From Moniliophthora roreri (Eukaryota > Basidiomycota > Agaricomycetes > Agaricales > Marasmiaceae): a DNA stretch of 64,000 bases. The stretch spans positions 62,001 through 126,000 of the forward strand of contig LATX02000236.1 in the NCBI GenBank assembly GCA_001466705.2. Reading direction: 5' to 3'. Below, piece after piece: positions 55,312 to 64,000 of this stretch. Positions within the stretch are counted from its first letter, which is position 1. The number at the start of each line of letters is the position of its first letter. Position numbers and translations under genes: made by a program. The notes below the pieces were generated by a model that made no database searches, was not told the origin of the DNA, and saw only the letters and a program-made list of their open reading frames with translations.

Positions 55312-55842
55312 ATGGCGAGGTGGATAGTATGTAAATGCAGTGATTGTCCGCCTGGCACGCTCGCTCCTATTCAGGAGGTTCGGTTTGGTCGGGTTATAAA
55401 CATCGGCCGCCATTTCGGTAAAGTGAGTATCCTCTTCTGGAGACTGTGAATGTATACTGAAACTACCACTTATAGTGTGACACAATACATCCAGATGGCT
55501 CTGGGAGTGGACCAACGAGGAGGGACAGACAGAGGGTACACCTTCTTCCGATCCAAACCAAGCAAATACGCCGCCTCCATCTCTACTGGACCTCAGTCTC
55601 AGCCTGCTCACTCACGACCATCTACTCGCCCTGTTGCCATCTCTCAGACTCGAGAAAAGGGTCCATGTAGTCATGTTGGCCGCCGTCGTCCCAGAAATGG
55701 CCTATGCTCACATGGGCTATGTCTTGGCCACTGTCAGAAAAGCGGCTTGCATTGTGTTGTGGGTGACCACAATGTGCGCTTGACGTCAGGCCCCTCTCAA
55801 CCACCGCCGCCGCCGCCACTTCAATCACCGCCGCCACCATAG
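55312..55842 (+). CDS. Hypothetical Cys/His-rich protein, two exons, about 152 residues
   Basis: ATG at 55312 (MARWIVCKCSDCPPGTLAPI). Exon 1 ends at 55422 before GTGAGT and exon 2 starts at 55495 after CATCCAG (phase 0), ending with TAG at 55840. The N-terminus has CKCSDC. The second half has a CSHGLCLGHCQKSGLHCVVG cluster followed by H, a C-x4-C-x3-C-x6-C..H pattern that recurs in agaricomycete nuclear or transposon-linked proteins (from memory, not searched). The C-terminus is Pro-rich (PPPPPPLQSPPPP). Likely metal-binding. An upstream MITE ends only about 190 bases before the start. Confidence 0.5.
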
Positions 55843-56062
55843 TCGATCAGAAAAAAAAAATGAAGATATGTGCCATTTTTGGTAGACTCGTACCCATTCC
55901 CATTCGGCATTTAGGGCAGGCTGTTATTTAATGGTATCACCGCATTTAAAACATACGACCACCATTGACGTGGCAGTCCCCTCATTTACGCCGTTTCCTC
56001 TTCGTCCTTGTCTCCTCGCATGATTGACAAGTCCACCTTGAGCCAGAAAATGGAACACCCAC

Positions 56063-57330
56063 TCAGGCCATATGAAACTGACAGCATGTGAGTGCTAACG
56101 ACGAACATAATTTGGAAAGCATGCCACTCACGTATCTGGCTTCACAGCTGGGATTTTTGCATGCAATAATCTTATCGTCCTCGTCTGCAGCCTCCTCAGC
56201 TGTTATATGAAGACCACAGGTGCACTCCCGTAACAGCTGATCGACATTTCGTGCTCTACGCAACCTCCCGGTCACTTGGCCTTCTACTTGCTCAGAAAAT
56301 GGAATAATGAGGGTTAGGTTCACAGCCGTGAGTTGCGGTGCGCTTTCGTCTGACGCTCTATTGATCAGTATGGCCCACCTCCTTTACAGACTCACATACC
56401 TTCAGGTTCCGCAGACTGGCTTTCCCGCTCAACGTTGACATCAATATCCTCCTTCTCAGGATCCGATTCGACACCTTCAATCTCACTTTCCGATTCGCTT
56501 TCCTGTGTTGTAGTTTCTTCGGGCGTAGAGAAAAATGTCGGAATATGAAATTACACCGATAAGAACTCAAAATCACACACTGAGCGGCAAGTTGGGAGCT
56601 ATGCGCTTCAGAAATTACCAGTGCGTCTTTTTGCTGTCCTATAGACTTCGCTGATTTTCTCGGCTTCTTGTGTCGCGTAGTCCAGACTGTGAGGAGGGGA
56701 GCATTTTCGACTTCCGTCACTTTGGAGTCCTCCGGGTACAAAGTCGGCGATTGATTAGGATGCTTCTTCCGGAAGTGGGCAATCATCAAGTATCTCCAAA
56801 ATTGCTGGAGCACCCTGCGGACCGGAAGGACATAGATTAGGTACGTTACGACACGGACCTTGATGCCGTTGCCTCGTTTGCCACCTTGTACTAGAAATTC
56901 AACACCTTGCCTCCACAGTGTGAACGTTTGCGGTCAATGCACCTTCTCCTTTCAAGTTGTCCAGATAGTCGGAGGCGTAGCCCACATGGATCGTGGTCCT
57001 CATTCATCTGGGAATCGTGTCATATGCGCGCTGCCATCTGCTCTATGATGCGCTGATTCACTTGGGAAGCGAAACTGCATGGTGACAGCTTGGACACATA
57101 ACAGTGCCTGCATCAATCACTGAGCGTTCTTTCCCGTCTGCTCCATAGACAAAACATGCTTTCCCTGGATTCATTAATGGTGAGATTCTATCTTATGCCT
57201 AGTGAATTCAATATACTCACAGTTGCGCTTGCAATAGGGGAGGTGCGCGGGATTGCCTTTCCATTGTCATCGGTCACTCCGTAGAGAAACTCCTTGGTAT
57301 CACATCGTATGATACGGTATGAAACCGGTT
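56063..57330 (-). pseudogene. PHD-like/zinc-binding protein, multi-exon, possibly damaged
   Basis: Stretches in order from 57330: KEFLYGVTDDNGKAIPRTSP; an intron near 57180-57220; GKACFVYGADGKERSVIDAG; MCPSCHHAVSLP; then a region with stops in every frame that still reads TPPTIWTT and FTLWRQGVEFLVQGGKRGNG. VLQQFWRYLMIAHFRKKHPN follows (about 56805), then TTRHKKPRKSAKSIG. The last exons contain LLRECTCGLHITAEEA and DDKIIACKNPSCEARYV, a Cys-rich PHD-finger-like pattern. The damaged stretch around 56880-57030 suggests either missed introns or decay. A nuclear chromatin- or DNA-binding role is inferred from the PHD-like part only. Confidence 0.45.
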
Positions 57331-58018
57331 ACGTACCCACCGTAGGCGACGAAGAATTCTGATTCGATACAGTATTATACAGTATGTATCAAACATGTAC
57401 CAAAGGCTGGTATACTAAAACTGTATAAACACATCAAAGAATAAACTCATCAGTGTTATAGGACTCCTCGGTCCACCTTTTAGTAGCGTGTGGAATTTTG
57501 GAAGATATGTGGGGCAGTAGCGGGTACTGTAAAATGGGAGCGGTCTCCTTGCCGTCATGTCGATCGCCAAGTGTTGATCAACACAGTCTTCGATTTCTAT
57601 GTGACTTCCTCCACGTCAAATGTGATACTTTTCATCTTCGGCAGGGTCAAGCTACACGTAGCCCTCTTGCGTGAGAGCTATACTGAGTGTAAACGGCGAG
57701 AGTCGGGATTCTGATTCAAAGGTAAAATTTTCCTACGAGTGATGGTAGTAATGGGAAAAATGAATTCGACACTGTTTCATACCGCAACTTTTGGGAGATC
57801 CTTCTATGGAACGTATCATAACAGGGTATCATGCTAGAATTGCAAGGCAAGCTACGGACTAATCATGTATGCACTGGAGTGGCGGGGGTTTTGCGTTCGT
57901 GTTATCGGTCCATGTAGGTGATAATGTATGATATCATAGGATTATGTCATGATCGACATCACCGTCTGGCCGATGTCTGACGGACCTCGTCTCGACCTCG
58001 TCTCGATCTCACGACTCA
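57331..58018. other. No gene seen
   Basis: AT-rich intergenic sequence with GTATCATACxGT-type repeats near 57300-57400 (ATGATACGGTATGA, ACAGTATTATACAGTATGTA). Confidence 0.4.
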
Positions 58019-58321
58019 TCAAGCCTCCCCTCGGCAAGAACTGCAACCGTAGGGATAGTCCGCCTTAGGTAGCTGCCTGCCAGTGCCAGAATCAATGCAA
58101 AGGAAGAAAGAGGCATAACAGGACTCACGGAACGGGAAGGTAGCGGTACCGTTGCTTGTATTTGCAGGATGGCTCTTTGCATTCGACCTCGAGAAGGCAA
58201 TAGCGCTTAGACAAGCTAAAGCGTTGATAGATAGAAAACACACCACTTTGTCTGCGGCATCACGCCCTCGGTAGTCGTGACCGCAAATGTATCGGACGAT
58301 GTCAAGAAGAATATAGCACAT
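58019..58321 (-). CDS. Small Cys-rich protein (MCY..CGHDY type), three exons, about 70 residues
   Basis: ATG at 58321: MCYILLDIVRYICGHDYRGR. A GTGGTGTGTT..CTAAG intron joins RYCLLEVECKEPSCKYKQRY, and a GTGAGTCC..GGCAG intron joins QLPKADYPYGCSSCRGEA and TGA. Both joins keep the frame. The layout (MCY start, CGHDY, a CxxxxC pair, terminal CxxC) matches a group of short fungal proteins I have seen with C..H and CxxC pairs, probably zinc-binding; I know no function. A longer read from 58396 (MSCVEQ) exists but runs through the intron. Confidence 0.6.
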   Translation of the reverse strand: MCYILLDIVRYICGHDYRGRDAADKVVCFLSINALACLSAIAFSRSNAKSHPANTSNGTATFPFRESCYASFFLCIDSGTGRQLPKADYPYGCSSCRGEA

Positions 58322-59280
58322 TACTGAATCTGAGGACTTGTGAGCCACGAGGCAGGTAATTGAGATGAGAAGCTCACCTTGCTCTACACAAGACAAACTG
58401 GGCTTTGGAAGTGTTCTATAAATCGCTCTCCAACTTCAAGAAGGGAGGGGGGGTGAGAGAGAAGGTGGGAAGGTAGAAGGAACTGAGGGCCGGTGAATAT
58501 ATACCAAAGAAAACGGTTTTGGGGACAACGGCATAATCCAAGCCATTAGCAACTCGCTTATCACTCCTTGCTCCGCGTATCCAATTCCTGTATAGGCGGG
58601 CAGTGGGAACTGGATGCAACTCAGGAGTAAAGCTGCGGATAGAGGCTTTTGTGATGAGACCCACACATCCATACACCTTCCGTACCTTTCAGCTTGGGGT
58701 ATTGGGGTGTACTTCCGGCCCTTGGGGATACTCTTGATCATGTACTCCTGACGTTCTTGCGACTGAACTTGGATTCTGAGATCTGAGCGCTTACGTACGT
58801 GATGGGACGAGCGGAAGATCAGGCACAATTTACACTACTTACATGACGGTCAGAGCGGGTCATCGAGACGACATATGCACATCTCTGAGCCAATGGCGTG
58901 TTTCTGAAAGTCAAGTCGCCGTCGGGGGAAGGATATCGATGTCCAAACGTTGACCCGTTTCTGCTTCAAGCTTCAAGTTCGGCGTTTCAATTTGATGTTG
59001 AAACTGGTTCGAGCCAGTCCGAACCCAAGCCTGAGCCCGAGCCCGAGCCCGAATCTGGTGGCCTTAGAAGGGAGGGGATATGACGGGATAAAATGTCACT
59101 TAGGACCGGGCGCTGGGTTGGCCAAATCTTCGTACTGATGATTTCTCGAGCTCACCATGAGCTTTCGATCGGTGATGGACGAGATAATAGACTGTTGGCG
59201 GTATAGTTAATCTCGTCCTAATGTACTTGTCCGCGTCGATGTATCATCCGTCTATGCGGAAGTAAACTCTCCCCATCACC
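58322..59280. other. Intergenic; short proline/glutamate repeat
   Basis: A CCCGAG hexamer repeat (six-fold, imperfect) lies at about 59020-59060. No supported gene. Confidence 0.4.
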
Positions 59281-60360
59281 TCAACGACTCCTAAAACGGT
59301 CTCCTTCATTAACAGTATAATCCCAAAGATACTCCGTCCACCCCTCCATTACCCTTGCCCCGGTCGTAAAATCCAAACAATCTCCTGTCGCATGTGCGTC
59401 TGGTCTCAACTTCGCCGGTGTATCAATGCCCAGGTAATGTATATTCGGATACCGATTGTTTTGCACAATTTCCTACGTCCAAGTCAGTCCTGACGCGACA
59501 AGCTAAGAAAAGAAGAAAAGACACGTACTCCAAAGACCTGATTAAACTCCCATACCCGACCCCAATTGAATCAACCCCGTATCATTGCCTGAGTCTCCTT
59601 TCATGGTTCGCGATGGGAATGACAATCTTCATGCCCGGGTCAATAAGTGCGGACCAGAGTTTGCCTCTTTCTTCTTCTCGCAGTTGATAGTTACTTGGCG
59701 GAAGAACGCGATAACACCATCAATTCCATATCCTTCGTCTGCTTTAGTTTCGTCCCGATATCCACTAAAGAGCGTCATTGTCCAGTGTCCGCCGGTACTA
59801 ACTACCAAGGTAGCGTAGTTGGCGCCTGGAAGTGGACGGGTGAACAACTCGCTGGAGAGGTAGTAGGAAGGGGAGAGTGTCCATACTGCTTCGTCGCTGA
59901 ACAGTTTGAACTCGCGACCTTGATCCGGGTGCTAACCTCCGAGAACGAGTCAACCACCTTCCTCAACTATACACGCTTCCTCGTCGTTAGGTACCCATTT
60001 ATACGACTGAGCGCGGGGAAAATGATTCCATTGGTCTTCTCTGTCAGACGCGAGATGCCAATAAAATTCTCGAGAGGAAGCGCAGCCTTCGAAGCCGGAA
60101 AAAAAGGAGGGCATCGTCCGAGTGTGTCGTCGCAGTTTTATTCGTGCGAGGTGCGTACCGCCGGGTGCCGTTCGAGTATGCTGAAGGTGGACATGTGTAT
60201 TTGCAAGATAGCGAACAGCTCCACAGGCTTCATCTCGGTCGGCAATGCGTTCTATGGTATGTAAGATGGAAGATGGCAAGCGCAGATTCCATAACGAGTC
60301 GACGAAGGATTCGGGATTCGAGTCGGAGAATATCAAATGAAGATTGATATGTACCAACGG
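59281..60360 (-). CDS. PC-esterase/SGNH-like acyltransferase family protein, C-terminal exons, one frameshift
   Basis: Reading from 60360: a frame with NGTRRYAP and SDDALLF; then SGFEGCASSREFYWHLASD and FPRAQSYKWVPNDEEACIVE; then exons with LPGANYATLVVSTGGHWTMT (59830), FSGYRDETKADEGYGIDGVI, and finally YPNIHYLGIDTPAKLRPDAH and GDCLDFTTGARVMEGWTEYL. The RPDAH..GDCLDF block holds the conserved Asp/His of this family, which O-acylates or de-acylates polysaccharides in the secretory pathway. The switch from SDDALLF to SGFEGC needs one base less in a run of seven A on the plus strand (60099-60105). This is either a sequencing error or a real frameshift. The N-terminal exons, including the signal anchor and GDS motif, were not placed with certainty. 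Confidence 0.72.
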
Positions 60361-62397
60361 TTTGACTTGATTAATGATGGCTCAGCGCACCCGAGAGAAA
60401 CGAGCATCACGGAGGCAGTTCCCATCAATAACGGACCTTTTGAGGTTTATTTTTATCTTTTCCCGAGAACACAAGCTGATTTTGTTATGGGGGGCCATGA
60501 CTGCCATAAGTACTCGGAAAACAAGACCTGAGCGCCGGGATCTCATGTATAGACGACACCTTTCCGCCCATTACGGTATGACTCTGAGACATCCATTCTC
60601 TTCCATGCCTAAAAAAGTTCAATGACGCGCGCGTGTACTAAGGTTCCGATCCTCCGCGGCTTTGGCTGTCGCCATATAGGGTGGAAATACGACTATCCAC
60701 GCATTTCCAGGAACACCATCTTGACTGGGAGAATCGAATAACGTCCGAATTCAGGGAAAACAATACGAGTCACAAGGGAAGAGCAATTTCGTCTCCCGCC
60801 CTTGGCATAATCCATGTCGACGTAACGGTCGAAGAAGGGTAAAGATGCACGAGGCGCGGCGAGGTTGTACCAAATCCTAACTTCGGAGTCAGCATTCTTG
60901 ACTTGGAAGCTTCGGAATGAACGAGTTATAAAACGACTCACCCCCTGCATCTCTCAGAGCCAAGAACCGCTAGCTATATATTATAGAATACCGTCGAAAA
61001 ATCAATATGCTCCTGACTAACCATAAGAAATATGGATGAAAAGCAATACCAAAAAATTTGGTGAGAGATGCTTGAAAAGAAGAGTCGAGACAATCCTCGA
61101 GTCAAGCGAGAGGAGTGGGGGTTTAGTGGGGTAGAGGCTGGGTCCGAGGAAGGTGATAGTCGGTTACGAAACTAACACCGGAGGGTCTAGTCACTCGAGC
61201 GGCGCCAGATGCGCCCGGTGCATAAGTGCATTCTACTTCTCATTATTAGACAAAGTTTCTACAAATTGAGGTTGATTCAGCACACTGGAGCACGGGTGTC
61301 ATCGGGAGGCTGAAGATATATATTCAGGACTACTACATACATATAGAATGGCACTATACCTTACGACTACAACCTGCTCTACATCATATCCTTCATGGCA
61401 CTACTTGTACCAGCAGCTTAAGGGTTGAGACACATCAGTAATAGAAGGCTTCGTAGAGTAAAATTGCATACCGGCAGCATCAGGTATTACACCACCAACC
61501 CAGTAAGGGATGCCATCAGTATGGGACCAAAGTTACTGTGCTATGCCGCTGGTAGGACGTGACATGTACCTAGCGACGTACATAAAATCAAAATAAAATA
61601 TAATTCACTAACCCGATGAGATCCCCCCACCCGAGAGGCCTCTGAAGTTATCCTGGAAGTGATTCCTGCACTTTGGTACCAAATCTGACATGGGAGACAG
61701 TCGGGACGCCGATTTCAAGTTATAGCATCTTTCTCCAATGGCTGGACGTACGGTCAATTCACACGTGGATCATAATTGGTCACGTACTGATGACATCCAA
61801 TGTTGGGTTGGGTTGGTGGTGTAGTTAGAAGTGATATATTGTAGGGTGATGAAAGGCCTACAGTAGGTACAGATCAATGTCGGAAGATTTCATAAGGGGC
61901 CGACCACATACCTAGTGCTGACTCAGTTCTATTGAGCAGGAACACTGAAGGCCAGCTGGAAGGAATGAAAACCGGGTACTCGCTATTGGGCAGAGGACTG
62001 GTAAGCACTGGCATAATTCTGCCACTTCGCTTTGACAATAACAGCGATGATCTGGCAATGTAAGCATGAGCATGAATATAAAGCAACGGAAGAAAGGAAC
62101 GCACCGCAAAAATACCAACAGCCATGGTTGAGTTTTGTATGTTCCTAGAAACGAAGATTGTGAATGATAGACCTTGAGCACCTTGACCCGCCTGATAAAA
62201 GGGAATGATATGTCGATAATTCATGATTGGAAGAAAATTGACAACTTGGGAGAACACTTGAACAGCATGAGCGAGACATGTGGACCGGTACCGACTCGGA
62301 GAGTTGGGATACACGGTCGAGGTGAATGTAGGAGAACAAAAGCGAGTGACCGCATCGTTGATGCGCTGGCAATTGGTCGCGACACTGCCACTCGCAC
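60361..62397. other. 2 kb without a supported gene
   Basis: May contain missing 5' exons of the PC-esterase (60361-60950; frame 60693-60950 minus is protein-like: ADSEVRIWYNLAAPRASLPF) and upstream exons of the F-box-type gene. 61000-61870 is AT-rich with no frame of note. Confidence 0.35.
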
Positions 62398-62991
62398 GTG
62401 TTCACACTCTCATCTCCGGATTGTGAGATGGGATCACCTCCGTTGGACTGGCTCACCTTACCGGCTCTGCGAATCTTGAGGTTCCCTGAAGGAGCTGCTG
62501 CCTATGCTGAGCTCGCTGCGTTCATTTTCAGATCGTCGTGTCAGTCACAAGAGCTTTCACTCATAGACGCGATACCCGATAAGAAGGGAATCATCCAATT
62601 GCTGAGGTCGGACAGCATGCGGAGTCTGCACACTCTCACTATCGGCCTTGAGGATGTCAATGGTGAAGGATGGGTTAGCATTGGGGATAATATATTGCGG
62701 GCAATGTTCTTCTCTGGTGAAGCTGAGCGGCACAGCCGCATTCTACCTGGCCTCGCTTCGCTTACTCTTCTTAATGATAAACGATGGACCGATGGTGTTT
62801 TACTTCAGATGGTGACAAGCCGCCGTCGGGTTGAATTGGTGGGAGGAGACTCGAGACTTCAGCGTCTGTCCCTAGTCGATGCGCTGGATGGCGACGCTAA
62901 TCCTATTGAGGATCCCGCGTGCGCAGCACTCATGCAAGAGTTATGTGAGGAAGGTTTCCATTATGAATGGTCACGCTCTTTGAGTGCATGA
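62398..62991 (+). CDS. F-box/leucine-rich-type protein, C-terminal fragment
   Basis: Open frame of about 197 codons ending with TGA at 62989. Leucine-rich pattern: LTLPALRILRFPEGAAAYAE, SLHTLTIGLEDV, LPGLASLTLLNDKRWTDGVL and LLQMVTSRRR, followed by LQRLSLVDALDG. This matches the C-terminal part of the large agaricomycete F-box protein family, substrate receptors of SCF ubiquitin ligases (family knowledge). The N-terminal F-box is not visible upstream, so this is a fragment or has unplaced 5' exons. It converges on the next gene, 146 bases away. Confidence 0.6.
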   Translation: MFTLSSPDCEMGSPPLDWLTLPALRILRFPEGAAAYAELAAFIFRSSCQSQELSLIDAIPDKKGIIQLLRSDSMRSLHTLTIGLEDVNGEGWVSIGDNILRAMFFSGEAERHSRILPGLASLTLLNDKRWTDGVLLQMVTSRRRVELVGGDSRLQRLSLVDALDGDANPIEDPACAALMQELCEEGFHYEWSRSLSA

Positions 62992-63137
62992 TCTATAAAA
63001 TACACAAACGATTCGCAGACTACGTGTACAGTACAAAAAAAAAAAAACAGTAAAACCTGGTCACAAGACATGTACATTGGTACTTGTGAGAAACAAAACG
63101 TTAGCCTTTCGACTTAGCAAAGCTCGGAAACTTGCCC

Positions 63138-64000
63138 TTACCTATCGCCATCCCAGTCTATGATATCAACTACCAATCCATTATCCCTCAACTTCTCCAA
63201 GCCCTTGCGAACCCTATCATCGAGATCTTGTGGGCGGGAATACAGTGTGAACGACTCCAACTGCTTTACTCCAATAGTCGCCACTCTCCTGGACCGTACC
63301 ATTTCGCACAGCTGATCAGCATCGAACGCGCTGAAATTGGGTTTCGGCCGTAATATGAGATTGGTGAGGTTTGGGAGTAGAGTCACGGAATTGGCATTAG
63401 GATTGGTGGATATGGTCAATTTCTGGATCAGCGTCTCGTTGATGACTCCTTCATCGAGGACGTCTAAATCGAAATCGAATGTAAAGACAGATGGGAGAAG
63501 GTCAATAATAAGAATGAGGTGCTGTGAAGACATCCTAGTGTTGCGAATGCACAATTCTGCAACAGGAGGCTGAGATTGCCGAAGGAATTGGACGAGAGCT
63601 TGGGGAAAGGGAATTAAATGTGTCCACATCTTCAAAATCCGGAGACACATCAAAGACGGGAGGGTCACGGAATCGAAGAAGATATCGCACCATCCAGTAA
63701 TGATTTGGATTTCCAGGACGCGGAGGTGTGAAGTCACTTTTGGAGGAATAGGATCATTGCGACCGTGCCTGATTGGGGAACAGAGCAAGAGCTCTTGAAG
63801 CCCTGGGAGCCTCGTCAGTATTTCGAGGATCGCATGTATGCGATGTTCATGTGTCGAAAGACGAACCAAAGCACGGGTATCCAAACGCCAGAATATTCGA
63901 TTATGGAGTACAGCATCCTGTAAGGATCGTAGGCGTGGCGTGGAGACAGGGTCTGCAGAAACTTCAATGTCCCTGGATGTATACGTAGAGTCGCCTATGA
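63138..64000 (-). CDS. F-box/leucine-rich-type protein, C-terminal part, runs off the right edge
   Basis: The frame is open from the window edge to the stop at 63138. It reads FWRLDTRALVRLS, then repeated leucine-rich segments: LPGLQELLLCSPIRHGRND, LPSLMCLRILKMWTHLIPFP, VAELCIRNTRM, LLPNLTNLILRPKPNFS, and the terminal DQLCEMVRSRR and LESFTLYSRPQDLDDRVRKG. This is the same architecture as the convergent neighbour at 62398-62991. The F-box itself would lie beyond 64000. Likely a cytoplasmic or nuclear adaptor for ubiquitination (family inference). Confidence 0.65.
   Translation of the reverse strand, partial: IGDSTYTSRDIEVSADPVSTPRLRSLQDAVLHNRIFWRLDTRALVRLSTHEHRIHAILEILTRLPGLQELLLCSPIRHGRNDPIPPKVTSHLRVLEIQIITGWCDIFFDSVTLPSLMCLRILKMWTHLIPFPQALVQFLRQSQPPVAELCIRNTRMSSQHLILIIDLLPSVFTFDFDLDVLDEGVINETLIQKLTISTNPNANSVTLLPNLTNLILRPKPNFSAFDADQLCEMVRSRRVATIGVKQLESFTLYSRPQDLDDRVRKGLEKLRDNGLVVDIIDWDGDR

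Noticed and set aside
1..64000. CRISPR array, bacterial operon, virus or toxin gene
   Set aside because: No direct repeat/spacer pattern and no prokaryotic gene organisation; introns and families are fungal.

Overview
This window looks like genomic DNA of a basidiomycete fungus, most likely an agaricomycete. Genes are split by short (about 45-60 base) introns with GT..AG borders. The recognisable families (KDZ transposase, NACHT NLR, P450, processive GT2 synthase, F-box/leucine-rich proteins, a small secreted Cys-rich protein, PC-esterase) form a typical agaricomycete set. No prokaryotic operons, rRNA, convincing tRNA or CRISPR arrays were seen.

Layout. 1-2.7 kb: broken copies of a repeated hypothetical gene family (family A). 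2697-14760: a complete 12.06 kb KDZ-type DNA transposon with roughly 285-295 bp terminal inverted repeats and a perfect 8 bp target duplication. It carries a transposase and three accessory genes, all decayed, mainly by in-frame TGA codons. 14.8-19.6 kb: a NACHT NLR gene whose 3' end appears twice because two contig ends overlap. 20-30.4 kb: a small hypothetical gene, then two copies of a longer repeat (family B) that contain a C2H2-like zinc-finger gene, one broken and one apparently complete, and a second set of family A. 32-36.2 kb: an aldehyde dehydrogenase pseudogene split by a 560 bp MITE, then a duplicated segment with an intact small secreted protein gene and a dead paralogue. 39-40.3 kb: the C-terminal part of a cytochrome P450. 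43.2-45.8 kb: an inverted-repeat element whose arms are arrays of AAAATTTT-type boxes. 47.8-54.2 kb: a GT2 synthase fragment and a multi-exon gene of an unknown agaricomycete family, again doubled by a contig overlap. 54.8-55.1 kb: a second MITE. 55.3-64 kb: ordinary host genes (Cys-rich small proteins, a PHD-like protein, a PC-esterase and two convergent F-box/leucine-rich proteins).

Two themes tie the window together. First, six single N bases mark contig joins. At three of them (16628, 45877, 50893) the sequence on the left is repeated on the right, so these tandem duplications are probably assembly artefacts. Second, nearly all differences between the KDZ inverted repeats, and seven of eight between the two copies of the AT-box element, are C-to-T or G-to-A changes at CpG sites. 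The stop codons breaking the KDZ genes are all TGA, as expected from CGA. This fits CpG methylation and deamination, or a RIP-like process, acting on repeats. The genes do not form one pathway; this is a transposon-rich accessory region with a few host genes.
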